A stretch of 54,178 nt of DNA, from contig JANYJV010000083.1 in assembly GCA_025361725.1 (NCBI GenBank), positions 1-54,178 on the forward strand. The letters run 5' to 3'. Positions 25,792-34,172 of this stretch are shown piece after piece (position 1 is the first letter of the stretch; each line of letters starts with the position of its first letter). The translations under genes were made by a program, and so were the position numbers. The notes under the pieces were generated by a model that was given only the letters and a program-made list of their open reading frames with translations, had not been told where the DNA came from and made no database searches. The stretch comes from Acidimicrobiia bacterium. Lineage in GTDB: Bacteria > Actinomycetota > Acidimicrobiia > IMCC26256 > JAENVU01.

Positions 25792-26445
25792 ATGCCCAGC
25801 ACGAACCACCACGACTCGACCCCGAGGCGTATGGCGATTGCTTTGGTGAACGACTACGAGTTGGTGCTGCGGGGGATCGCCGAGATGTTGCGACCGTATA
25901 GCGACCGCATCGACGTGGTCGAGTTCGATGTCGCCCACAACCCTGACCATCGGGTCGACGTCGCGCTCTTCGACCCGTACGGCAATGCCCGGCTCGGGCT
26001 CGACCGGGTCTCGTCGCTGATGCGGGACCCCAAGGTCGGCTCGGTCGCCATCTACACCTGGACGTTGACCGCCGAACAACGCGATGCCGCGATCACGGCC
26101 GGAGCGCGAGGCGTTCTCGCCAAATCGACAGCGCCCGATGAGCTGGTGGACGCGCTACTCCAGATCGCGGCGGGTGGCACGTTCGTCAGCGCCGAGTTCA
26201 GCGAGGACGAGAGGCTCCCCTGGCCCGGTCAGGAGTTCGGCCTGACGCTGCGCGAGAGCGAGGTCGCCGCGCTCCTCGCCGACGGCCTGAGCAACCGGGA
26301 AATCGCACGGTCGCTCTGGATCAGTGAGAACACGGTGAAGACCCATCTCAAGGCGATCTACCAGAAGACCGCGGTCAGCTCGAGGGCGCAGGCGGTCGTC
26401 CGGATCGGAAATGGCCCGGGCTTCGCACGGCGCCGCATCGCGTAA
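25792..26445 (+). CDS. LuxR/NarL-type response regulator
   Basis: A 217-residue regulator. The receiver-like N-terminus (1-125) keeps an Asp at the usual phosphorylation strand ('VALFDPYGN') and Lys in 'GVLAKS'. The acidic pocket is reduced to a single Asp ('LVNDYELV'), so phosphorylation is uncertain. The C-terminus (~148-210) is a GerE/LuxR HTH: 'LTLRESEVAALLADGLSNREIARSLWISENTVKTHLKAIYQK'. ATG follows a G-rich sequence (GGGGGG) at usable spacing. No sensor kinase is adjacent. Next downstream is a SigA-like sigma factor. Confidence 0.9.
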   Translation: MPSTNHHDSTPRRMAIALVNDYELVLRGIAEMLRPYSDRIDVVEFDVAHNPDHRVDVALFDPYGNARLGLDRVSSLMRDPKVGSVAIYTWTLTAEQRDAAITAGARGVLAKSTAPDELVDALLQIAAGGTFVSAEFSEDERLPWPGQEFGLTLRESEVAALLADGLSNREIARSLWISENTVKTHLKAIYQKTAVSSRAQAVVRIGNGPGFARRRIA

Positions 26446-26687
26446 CTCGCTCGGAATACCACGCTGGGTGAAGCCCGCGCCGCCGGCATGGCGAATATCA
26501 CCCGAACGAGTGACGACATCGCGTCCGGATGCGAGGAAGGTGGAGTCTGACCAACTCAAGGCGGTGGCACGCAACGGCGCGTGCTACCGACCAAGGGTCC
26601 GCATGGCGCCAACACTGGGTTGCGGTTCGGGCGTCCGAAGCGACTCGCGGTCCTCAGTGGTGGGCGACCGAGACTAGGGATGCAGCA

Positions 26688-27620
26688 GTGCCGAAGGTGC
26701 GAATCGACCGCGAAGATCAAGACCTCGTCCGGCTGTATCTCCATGACATCAGTCGATACTCCTTGCTCACCAGGGACGACGAGGTTCGGTTGGCGCGTGC
26801 CATCGAAGACGGCGGCCACGCGCGGACGGAACTCCAGACCGGCGACACCCTCACGTCGACGAGATCGCAGGAGTTACGCGAACTGGATCGCGTCGGGCAC
26901 GAGGCTGAGCAGACGCTGGTGCAGTCGAACCTGCGACTGGTCGTGTCCATTGCGAAGAAGCAGCAGCGATCCGGGCTCCCCCTGCTCGACCTGATCCAGG
27001 AGGGCAACCTCGGGTTGATGCATGCGGTCCAGAAATTCGAGTGGCGCAAAGGATTCAAGTTCTCCACCTACGCGACCTGGTGGATCCGCCAGGCGGTCAC
27101 TCGTGGGATCGCGAATACGGGCCGCGCGATTCGTATCCCTGCGCACGTCCGGGATCGCGTCGCCAATGTTCGCGTCACAGGTTGGGACCTCGAACGGAAG
27201 CTCGGACGGACGGCGACCGTTCGCGAGATCGCGGCTGAGATCGACCTCAGCGAGAAACAGGTTGCGGACGTTCTGGCGCTACCGAGCGAACCGTTGTCGT
27301 TGTCCGAGCCGTTGCGTGAAGGCGCCGACGCCGAGCTGGGCGACCTCATCGAGGATCTGTCGGTTGCCTCGCCCTACGACCACGCGGTCGGTGCGCTTAT
27401 GCCGGCGGCGATCGATCGGTTGCTGGGCCCGCTCGACGAGCGTGAGCGCCGCATCATCGAATTGCGATTCGGCCTCGACCAATCCGAACCGCGCACGCTC
27501 GAAGAGGTGGGAAAGCATTTGAACCTCACCCGCGAACGGATCCGCCAGGTCGAAGCACGGGCGATCACCAAAATACGCGACCGTGTCGGACCCGATGCCC
27601 GGGACCTCCTGGTCGTGTAG
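26688..27620 (+). CDS. RNA polymerase sigma factor, SigA/RpoD (group 2) type
   Basis: 310 residues from GTG 26688, chosen for AGGGA 7 bp upstream and because region 1.2 starts right after. Regions: 1.2 'LVRLYLHDISRYSLLTRDDEVRLARAIEDG'; 2 'NLRLVVSIAKKQQRSGLPLLDLIQEGNLGLMHAVQKFEWRKGFKFSTYATWWIRQAV' (about 80-137); 3 'RIPAHVRDRVANV...LGRTATVREIAAEI'; 4 'LDERERRIIELRFGLDQSEPRTLEEVGKHLNLTRERIRQVEARAITKIR'. It lacks the long region 1.1 of a primary sigma, so I infer an alternative group 2 factor. The 242 bp before it hold no supported gene. Confidence 0.92.
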   Translation: MPKVRIDREDQDLVRLYLHDISRYSLLTRDDEVRLARAIEDGGHARTELQTGDTLTSTRSQELRELDRVGHEAEQTLVQSNLRLVVSIAKKQQRSGLPLLDLIQEGNLGLMHAVQKFEWRKGFKFSTYATWWIRQAVTRGIANTGRAIRIPAHVRDRVANVRVTGWDLERKLGRTATVREIAAEIDLSEKQVADVLALPSEPLSLSEPLREGADAELGDLIEDLSVASPYDHAVGALMPAAIDRLLGPLDERERRIIELRFGLDQSEPRTLEEVGKHLNLTRERIRQVEARAITKIRDRVGPDARDLLVV

Positions 27621-27712
27621 TTCCGGTCGGCAGGTTCTTGACCGTGCCGCCCGTGACGTCATCGGCTGAAGGGCCTCCAGGGTCCGCGGCGATGACTTGA
27701 GGCCGGATCGTG

Positions 27713-28707
27713 ATGGGACTGCTGTTCTCACCGCGCCGCGGATCGGCCTTCGTCGTGCGTTACCTCAGTCCAGCTCCGGGGCGCCGGACGTGGTGTTCGC
27801 CGCCATCCCGCCGGGAACGTGCCGATCATCTCGTCGACGCCCGCCGCGGCTGGCCGGAGGTCCCATTGGTCGTCCACCTCCACGGCGCCGAACTCAAGAT
27901 GATCGCGGCGATCAAGGAACGGGTCGCGCTCGCGGCCGTGTTCGGCGAGACGCTCGGGACCATGGCTGACGCCGGTGCCGTACACCACGACACGCCGCGC
28001 GGCCTGGACGATGCCCAGGTCGAGATGGTGCAGACCACGCGCTGGCCATCGTGGCGCCACGGCGAGTTCTGGGCCGCACGGCTGGAACACCAGGCGCTTC
28101 TCGCCGATCACACCATCACCGTCTCGCCGCAGAACCGAGATGCCGCCGTCTCCACCCTCGGGCTCGACCCGGACCGCGTGAGCAACATTCCGAACGGCGT
28201 GGACATCGAGCGGTTCCAACCCAGGCTGCGGACGCCCGTCGGCGATCCGTGTTCCGGCGTGCGCTCGTGGAGGACCCCCACGGTTGGTCGGAGGAGGTCG
28301 GTGCCCGTGACATCTACTTCACGGGCTGGCGAGGACACCACGATCTCGCCGACGGGCTCTCCGCCGGTGATGCTCTCATCGTTCCGTCCGTCGACGACCC
28401 CGACCCGCAGGTCCCACTCGAGGCGATGGCGACCGGACTTCCCGTGCTCGCGAGTCGTAGCGGCGGACTCCTCTCGATGCTCAATCTCGATCCGGCGCGT
28501 CCCACGGGCTAGTTCGTCCCGCCCGATGATCTCGATGCGCTCACCGCCGACATGGTGCGCGTCGTCAACGACCCGGCCGAGGCCGCCGCCCGCGGCGCGA
28601 ACGCCTTCGCCCATGCGCGCGCCGAACTCTCGGGGGACCGGCTCCTCCCGCACTTCGAGGCCGTCTACAGCCAAGCGATTCACCACCACGCGCTCGATTC
28701 GAAGTAA
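27713..28707 (+). pseudogene. Glycosyltransferase family 4, heavily degraded
   Basis: Pieces of one GT-B glycosyltransferase are scattered over frames. 'LLFSPRRGSAFVVRYLS' starts in one frame and 'APDVVFAAIPPG' continues in another. 'VPLVVHLHGAELKMIAAIKERV...LDPDRVSNIPNGVDIERFQP' returns to the first. 'LVEDPHGWSEE...DIYFTGWRGHHDLADGLSAGDALIVPSVDDPDPQVPLEAMATGLPVLASRSGGL' is in the second again, followed by an in-frame TAG at 28510-28512 and then 'FVPPDDLDALTADMVRVVNDP'. At least two internal segments normally present are missing, including the strand with the first donor-binding loop. Several independent lesions show it is a true pseudogene. Confidence 0.85.
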
Positions 28708-28852
28708 CCGGCGCGCTGTCGGTCGGCGAGGAACGCCGCTGACGTGAACGCCGGACCGTTCGTTCGGGCGGTTTGCCGGCCGTCCCCCTGAATATCGGGT
28801 GCCCCTTGACAGCCGTCATCTCACGGTCAGCGACCGCCAAGGGTCACGAACC

Positions 28853-28880
28853 GGTTACGGGCCCGCCAAGAGTGGTAACC
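28853..28880 (+). promoter_or_regulatory. Inverted repeat upstream of hydrolase
   Basis: GGTTAC (28853-28858) and GTAACC (28875-28880) form an inverted repeat with 16 bp between, just before the ATG at 28888. A repressor site or RNA hairpin is possible; no regulator is adjacent. Confidence 0.35.
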
Positions 28881-28887
28881 CGTTGGT

Positions 28888-29790
28888 ATGACTTCGGAGT
28901 TCGACCTGAAGCGCGTGTCGCTGCACGGCCACGAACTCGCGTACCGCCGAGCGGGCGAAGGCCCGACCTTGCTGCTGATCCACGGCATGGCTGGCAGCTC
29001 ACGTGGGTGGAGGTCGGTGATGCCCGAGTTGGCGCGTCACCACGACGTCCTCGCGCCCGATCTCCCCGGCCACGGCGAATCCGCGCGGCCAACTGGTGAC
29101 TACTCGCTCGGCAACCTCGCGGCCACGTTACGTGACCTCCTCGGTGTCCTCGACATCGAGCGAGCGACGGTCGTCGGTCATTCGCTCGGCGGCGGGATTG
29201 CAATGCAACTCGCCTACCAACACCCCGACCTTGCCGAGCGACTCGCCCTGGTGAGCAGCGGTGGCCTCGGCCGTGAAGTGAGTTGGATGATCCGCGCACT
29301 CGCGCTTCCCGGCGCCGAGTACGTGGCGCCCGTCATCTTCCCGAGCTTGGTGGGTGACGTCGGCAACCGCGTCGCCGGTGTCATCGAACGACTCGGTGTG
29401 CGTGCACCGCGCATCGCCGAGATGTGGGAGGCGTACGCGTCTCTGACCACGCCCGCCCATCGGGACGCATTCCTCCGCACGGTGCACGCGGTGATCGAGC
29501 CGGGTGGGCAAGCCGTCAGCGCGACCGACCGCCTCTACCTCGCCGCCGCCATGCCGACGCTGATCATGTGGGGCGACCGGGATCCGATCATCCCGGCTGC
29601 GCACGGCCACGACGCGCATGCAGCCATGCCGGGCAGTCGGCTCGAGATCTTCGAAGGCGTGGGACACTTCCCGGCGGCCGAGGCGCCGGCGCGTTTCGCG
29701 CACGTACTCCTCGATTTCCTGGCCACCACCGAGCCCGCCGAGGGCGACGCCGCATTCGAGATTCTTCGGCGGAGCGCCCAAGCCAGCTGA
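28888..29790 (+). CDS. Alpha/beta hydrolase
   Basis: A 300-residue alpha/beta-hydrolase fold enzyme: oxyanion 'LLLIHGMAGSS', nucleophile elbow GHSLGG (Ser in 'VVGHSLGGGIAM'), acid Asp in 'TLIMWGDRDPIIP' and His in 'FEGVGHFPAAEAP'. All catalytic residues are in the expected order. The cap region (~130-220) is helical. Close in type to esterases, epoxide or C-C hydrolases. Substrate unknown. Confidence 0.92.
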   Translation: MTSEFDLKRVSLHGHELAYRRAGEGPTLLLIHGMAGSSRGWRSVMPELARHHDVLAPDLPGHGESARPTGDYSLGNLAATLRDLLGVLDIERATVVGHSLGGGIAMQLAYQHPDLAERLALVSSGGLGREVSWMIRALALPGAEYVAPVIFPSLVGDVGNRVAGVIERLGVRAPRIAEMWEAYASLTTPAHRDAFLRTVHAVIEPGGQAVSATDRLYLAAAMPTLIMWGDRDPIIPAAHGHDAHAAMPGSRLEIFEGVGHFPAAEAPARFAHVLLDFLATTEPAEGDAAFEILRRSAQAS

Positions 29791-29880
29791 GTCCCGCATC
29801 GGGTCCCAACGAGCTCAGGGTTCGCCACATTTCCCTTCGACCCCCCAGAAGGTGCAAACTGGACACCGCGCAGAATGGAT

Positions 29881-29902
29881 CGTCCGGTTGCTGGACCGGA
29901 CG
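29881..29902. terminator. 8-bp perfect inverted repeat between genes
   Basis: CGTCCGGT (29881-29888) and ACCGGACG (29895-29902) enclose a 6-nt loop. They sit about 90 bp after the hydrolase stop and 18 bp before the next ATG. It could be a terminator of the hydrolase transcript or an operator/leader hairpin of the beta-helix gene. Confidence 0.45.
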
Positions 29903-29919
29903 AGGTGTTGGGAGGGTTG

Positions 29920-30834
29920 ATGAAAGCGTTGTTCGTAGTATTGAGTGCCCTCCCCATGGTGGCGCAGACCTGCAGCGGGGCACCGGCGAGGCCTGCCGTG
30001 TGCCAGGCCACGAACACCCAAGTTGTCGCCACCGGAACGCAACGGCCATGGACGAACCCGCTTGCTCAGAACACGACGCTGCGAGCAGTCGGCGCCACGT
30101 GGGTGAACGGCGATCCGTACGAGGTGAGCTTCCTCGGCGCCGCTTCCGGCGCGTGCATGGTCCGCGGCACGATCGTCAGCCTCTGGCCCGACACCGACTC
30201 GTGGTCAAAGTGGCACGACCGCGCCGCGCTCCGTTTCTCCCAACCAAACTTCACGGTGTTCGCCGTCCATCTCGCGAACAACGGTGACGGCCTGAAGCCC
30301 AAGGACGACGCGGGCGGCCAGGCGCAGGACTTCCACGTCGAAGGGTCGTGGATCCAACACATGCACGACGACTGCTTGGAGAACGACTATCTCCACGCGG
30401 GCACGATCCGCGACAACCTTTTCGACGGTTGCTACGTGATGTTCTCGTCGCGCCCGTGGACCTCCGGCGTCAGCGGCCGCGAGAACATCGTCGCCATCGA
30501 CCACAACATCGGCGCACTCGAACCGATGCGTACGGTCTTCAGTGGATCGAGCCCGGGTACCGGCGGCTTCTTCAAATGGTCGACCCGCGCGCCGGGCGTG
30601 ATCCTCACCGACAACGTGTTCATGGCGAAGCAGGTGCCGAACCACGGCACACTCGACCCACCGACCGGGCCGCTGCTGTGCGCACGCAACGTGATCGTCT
30701 GGGAAGGTCCTGGCGCGTTCCCATCCGACGCGGCGTGGCGCGCCCGCTGCCCCGACACCGTCGTGACCACGAACCCGGCCCGGTATACGGATGCCCGCAC
30801 CAACTGGCTCGCGACCCACGTGACCGGCGCGTAG
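29920..30834 (+). CDS. Secreted parallel beta-helix protein (304 aa)
   Basis: Start at ATG 29920 after GGAGGG. The signal peptide is MKALFVVLSALPMVAQTCSG with a short hydrophobic core. The body has PbH1-like rungs: 'QDFHVEGSWIQHMHDDCLENDYLHAGTIRDNLFDGCYVMFSS', 'ENIVAIDHNIGAL', 'GVILTDNVFMAKQ', 'ARNVIVWEG'. 'HDDCLENDYL' is a conserved-looking acidic patch and could bind metal or sugar. Extracellular; enzymatic role unproven. Smaller than the other beta-helix proteins here. Confidence 0.8.
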   Translation: MKALFVVLSALPMVAQTCSGAPARPAVCQATNTQVVATGTQRPWTNPLAQNTTLRAVGATWVNGDPYEVSFLGAASGACMVRGTIVSLWPDTDSWSKWHDRAALRFSQPNFTVFAVHLANNGDGLKPKDDAGGQAQDFHVEGSWIQHMHDDCLENDYLHAGTIRDNLFDGCYVMFSSRPWTSGVSGRENIVAIDHNIGALEPMRTVFSGSSPGTGGFFKWSTRAPGVILTDNVFMAKQVPNHGTLDPPTGPLLCARNVIVWEGPGAFPSDAAWRARCPDTVVTTNPARYTDARTNWLATHVTGA

Positions 30835-30904
30835 GCGTGAAGACCGGGGCCGACCGGCATCGCGGTCGCCGTGCGGCGCTCCGGGTCACGCGCTGCAAAT
30901 GGGA

Positions 30905-31843
30905 CTACACCCCCGCTGCGTCTGCGGTTTCGAACCGGCCCAGGCCGTAATCACCTTTGATGGTGGTGCGGTGCATGCAACGACCGGCCGAAGGTGGCAT
31001 GCCCGCGACCGCGTGGAGCACGCGCCAGTTGTCCCAGACGACCAGGTCGGTCGGCGCCCATTGATGGAAGTAGCTGAGCGCCTCCGCCACCTCGAAGATC
31101 TCGTCGCACACCGCCGCGAGCAGCGCATCACCCTCATCGCCCTCTTGACCGTCGATGCCCTTGGCCATCCACGGCGAGACGTGCAGCACCTTCTCCCCCG
31201 TCGGCCGGGTCCACACCGCAGGATGCAATGCGCGGGGCCGGTCCGCGAACTCGGTCATCACCGCCTCGGCCTCGGGGGACGCCTCCACCTCCACGAAGTC
31301 CGCGGGCCGGCCGAAGTGGAGATTGTCCAAGATCACATCCATCGCGTAGAGAATCGTCTCGCCCCTGATGCGGTCCCGCAGGTCCGGCGACAGGGCGTCG
31401 TAGAGCGCGATGCCATCGACGAAACCAGTGCGCCCACCGTCAGATGGGATCTCGACTGCACGCAACACACCGGCGCGGTTGAGCTCGTCGTTGTAGCAAT
31501 GGTCGAAGTGCCACGGCAGCCACTGCGAAAGTTCCTCGCCGTTCAACCGCACCCGGCCGCCGACGTTCGGAAGGTGGCGGATCTCAATCACTCCCAGCTC
31601 ACCCCCAGCGCGCGGCGTGGCCTTGCTCGGGTGATCCTTCAATGGCCCGATCACGGTGCTGACCGCCACCTGCATTGAGGGTGTCGGTTCCACATCAATG
31701 AACACGAGCAGCCCGTACCGATCGAACAGCTCGTTGATCTGCGCACGCACGGCGTCGTCACTGCACGCGGCTCTGGTCACTCCCTCGACGCGGACGCCGA
31801 AGCCGAGATCCTCGCGAATCGGTTCTACCGTCAAGGCATTCAT
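30905..31843 (-). CDS. TauD/TfdA family Fe(II)/2-oxoglutarate dioxygenase
   Basis: 312 residues from the ATG that follows AAGGAG (7-bp spacing); the longer upstream frame is rejected. Facial triad: H-x-D in 'LPWHFDHCYND' and the distal His in 'WDNWRVLHAVAG'. 'CMHRTTIKGDY' provides the 2-oxoglutarate-binding Arg. It hydroxylates an unknown small molecule; relatives attack taurine, alkyl sulfates or phenoxyacids. Its ATG overlaps the stop of the upstream alpha/beta hydrolase by four bases, so the two are coupled. Confidence 0.92.
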   Translation of the reverse strand: MNALTVEPIREDLGFGVRVEGVTRAACSDDAVRAQINELFDRYGLLVFIDVEPTPSMQVAVSTVIGPLKDHPSKATPRAGGELGVIEIRHLPNVGGRVRLNGEELSQWLPWHFDHCYNDELNRAGVLRAVEIPSDGGRTGFVDGIALYDALSPDLRDRIRGETILYAMDVILDNLHFGRPADFVEVEASPEAEAVMTEFADRPRALHPAVWTRPTGEKVLHVSPWMAKGIDGQEGDEGDALLAAVCDEIFEVAEALSYFHQWAPTDLVVWDNWRVLHAVAGMPPSAGRCMHRTTIKGDYGLGRFETADAAGV

Positions 31844-32712
31844 GCTGTGCTCCTTTCGATGGTGCGGTCCGCCCACTCGACGAGCTGCGGCACGAGCAAC
31901 GGCCAGCGAGCAAACAGCGAGCCGGTGGTCTCGATCTCGATACGGCGCTCGTTCCACTCGGCGTCACCCCACGGCGGTTCCACCAACTCCGCGCCCGGCA
32001 GACCCGCGGCCAGTGCCACCGACGTGGCGCGAGTGTGCGACATGTCCGACTCGCCGCTACGGAACACCAGGATCGGCACGTGGAGGCGTTCGATGTCCGA
32101 GGCGTCGAGACCTGGCACCAGCGCGTTGTCACACGGGCAGTAGGCGAGCGCCCAGCGGTCCAGCACGTCGAGAAAATCTTGGCGGTCCATCGCGAGGAAC
32201 CGTTCACGATTGCGCGGGTTCGCGGCGATGGTCTCCTGCCACTGATCGAGCGCGGCGACGGCCTCCATGCCGCCGTGCCACGCAGCATCGGCGGACGGCA
32301 TGCAGTAGTAGTTGGCGAGCTGGAGCAGACCCGGTACGCCACCACTGATCCACCACATCGCGAGGCCGGCGGTGACATCGGGATGACGAGTTGCGGTGAG
32401 CAACGAGACGCGCGCACCGCCGGAGCCTCCGGCGATCATCGTCGGTCCGAGGTCGAGGTGGCACAGGAGCGCGCCGAGCGCGTCGGCCTGCACTTCAGAT
32501 TCCGACCGGCCGGTGAACGCCACCGACGACTCACCGCAGTTCGGGCGATCCCACGTGAGCACCTGTCGTCCCGTGTCGGCCAGCGCGTGTGCCATTTCCG
32601 GCAGCCCACCGACGTTGCGAGCGAACCGACCGCCGGGCGTCAGCACCCACGGCTGACCTTCGCCCATGAGCGAGTACGCGATCTCCATCCCGTCCAACTC
32701 TGCGACCGGCAT
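31840..32712 (-). CDS. Alpha/beta hydrolase family protein, catalytic His not evident
   Basis: A 290-residue alpha/beta-hydrolase-fold protein: 'GEGQPWVLTPGGRFARNV', 'QVLTWDRPNCGESSV' (typical DRPGxGxS) and nucleophile elbow 'AGGSGGARVSLLTA' (Ser). Toward the end, where a 'GxxH' catalytic His is normally found, the sequence is 'VEPPWGDAEWNERR', without His. The only nearby His is in 'SDMSHTRATS', at the acid position. It may be an altered triad or a non-hydrolytic homologue. First gene of a two-gene operon with the TauD-like dioxygenase and divergent from an amidohydrolase. Confidence 0.85.
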   Translation of the reverse strand: MPVAELDGMEIAYSLMGEGQPWVLTPGGRFARNVGGLPEMAHALADTGRQVLTWDRPNCGESSVAFTGRSESEVQADALGALLCHLDLGPTMIAGGSGGARVSLLTATRHPDVTAGLAMWWISGGVPGLLQLANYYCMPSADAAWHGGMEAVAALDQWQETIAANPRNRERFLAMDRQDFLDVLDRWALAYCPCDNALVPGLDASDIERLHVPILVFRSGESDMSHTRATSVALAAGLPGAELVEPPWGDAEWNERRIEIETTGSLFARWPLLVPQLVEWADRTIERSTA

Positions 32713-32756
32713 GTTCGTCCCCCGTGCTCGTGTCTGTGGTCAGGGTACCGTGCCAC

Positions 32757-32772
32757 CTGACACGCACGTCAG
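32757..32772. promoter_or_regulatory. Inverted repeat in divergent promoter
   Basis: CTGAC-ACGCAC-GTCAG lies in the 82-bp gap between the divergent hydrolase (start 32712) and amidohydrolase (start 32795). Its half-sites resemble those of the palindrome at 46410-46428 but with one more base of spacing. A TetR-like operator is possible. Confidence 0.45.
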
Positions 32773-32794
32773 AAACCGAGCTGCGGGAGAACTT

Positions 32795-34021
32795 GTGGAA
32801 CTGCCGAAGATCATCAGCGTCGACGATCACGTAGTGGAGCCCGCGCACGTGTGGCAGACGTGGTTGCCCGAGAAGTTCCGGGAGAAGGGCCCGCACGTCG
32901 AGCGCAAGCGATGGGGGAAGTTCACGCTCAAAAAGGGCGCCAAGTACGCGATGACCGAGGATCCCGAAGGCGAGTGGGGCGACGCCTGGATCTACGAGGA
33001 CAAGCTCATCTACGTGCAGAAGAAGTTCGTCGCAATCCCGAAGGCGGCGACCGTCGGCGACGACGTGAGCACGTTCAACAAGACGACCATGACCATGACC
33101 GCCACCACCTACGACGACATGCGCCCCGGTTGTTGGGATGCCAAGGAACGCAAGAAGGACTTTGAGCTCAACTGGGTCGACGGGTCCTTGCCGTTCCCCA
33201 CGTTCCCGCGCTTCTGCGGCCAGACCTTCTACGAGGCCGACGATCGTGAGCTCGCGCTCGCATGCGTGCTGGCGTACAACGACTGGATGGTCGAGGAGTG
33301 GTGCGACCCGTCGATCGGCATCAACATTCCGCTCGGCATCATGCCGTTGTGGGATCCCGAGCTCGCGTCGGCGGAGATCCAACGCAACGCGGCGCGCGGC
33401 GCGCGCGCAGTGTGCTTCTCCGAGCTGCCGACTCGACTCGACCTGCCGAGCGTGCACAGCGGTCATTGGGACCCGATGCTCGCGGCGTGCAACGACACGG
33501 GAACCACGTTGTGTATGCACGTGGGGTCGAGCTCCACCGATCCGTTCTCGTCGCGCGACGCTCCCGCGGGGGTGGGCAGCATGGTGGGGTTCAACAACTC
33601 GATGGCGTCGCTCGGCGACTACCTGTTCGGCGGGATCATGCACCGCTATCCGAAGTTGAAGATCGCGTACTCCGAAGGTCAGATCGGTTGGCTGCCGTAC
33701 GCGCTCGAGCGGGCGGACACCGTGTGGGAGGAGCACAACGCCTGGCAGAACTCCAAGCGCCTGTGTCCCGAGCCACCGTCCTCCTACTACTACGACCGCG
33801 TCTTCGGTTGCTTCACGTGGGATCACCACGGCGTGAAGTCGCTCGACGAGGTTGGTGAGAACAACATCTGCTTCGAGACCGACTATCCGCACACGGACAC
33901 CACGTGGCCGAACTCGAAGGAGTACTGCGAGAAGATGCTCGAACCGGTGAAGAACGACGAGCAGCGGTACAAGATTCTGCGCGGCAACGCGATCCGCATG
34001 TTGGAACTCGACCGCGTCTGA
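32795..34021 (+). CDS. Amidohydrolase family (Amidohydro_2) metal-dependent hydrolase
   Basis: 408 residues from GTG 32795, which follows GGGAG at 6-bp spacing. The longer open frame would overlap the divergent gene. TIM-barrel features: 'IISVDDHVVEP' (first-strand metal motif in D-x-H form), 'TLCMHVGSSS' (His), 'IMHRYPKLKIAYSEGQIGWLPYALERAD' (His and conserved family block) and 'ICFETDYPHTDTTWP' (Asp). These match decarboxylase/hydrolase relatives of ACMSD type common in actinobacterial catabolic regions. Reaction unknown; hydrolysis or decarboxylation of an aromatic or steroid-derived acid is plausible. Confidence 0.9.
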   Translation: MELPKIISVDDHVVEPAHVWQTWLPEKFREKGPHVERKRWGKFTLKKGAKYAMTEDPEGEWGDAWIYEDKLIYVQKKFVAIPKAATVGDDVSTFNKTTMTMTATTYDDMRPGCWDAKERKKDFELNWVDGSLPFPTFPRFCGQTFYEADDRELALACVLAYNDWMVEEWCDPSIGINIPLGIMPLWDPELASAEIQRNAARGARAVCFSELPTRLDLPSVHSGHWDPMLAACNDTGTTLCMHVGSSSTDPFSSRDAPAGVGSMVGFNNSMASLGDYLFGGIMHRYPKLKIAYSEGQIGWLPYALERADTVWEEHNAWQNSKRLCPEPPSSYYYDRVFGCFTWDHHGVKSLDEVGENNICFETDYPHTDTTWPNSKEYCEKMLEPVKNDEQRYKILRGNAIRMLELDRV

Positions 34022-34172
34022 GACGTTCCCCGCGGCCGGCGGGCGATTTTGAACCGCTCCGTTCGAGAACAGGTCCGCGCCTCGCATCGGGCCGCACGTA
34101 TCCCGCCGCATCTACGCATTCAGGTCGAACGACGCCATCAACCGCGGCCGGGAAACGGTCGAGACCATTCCG

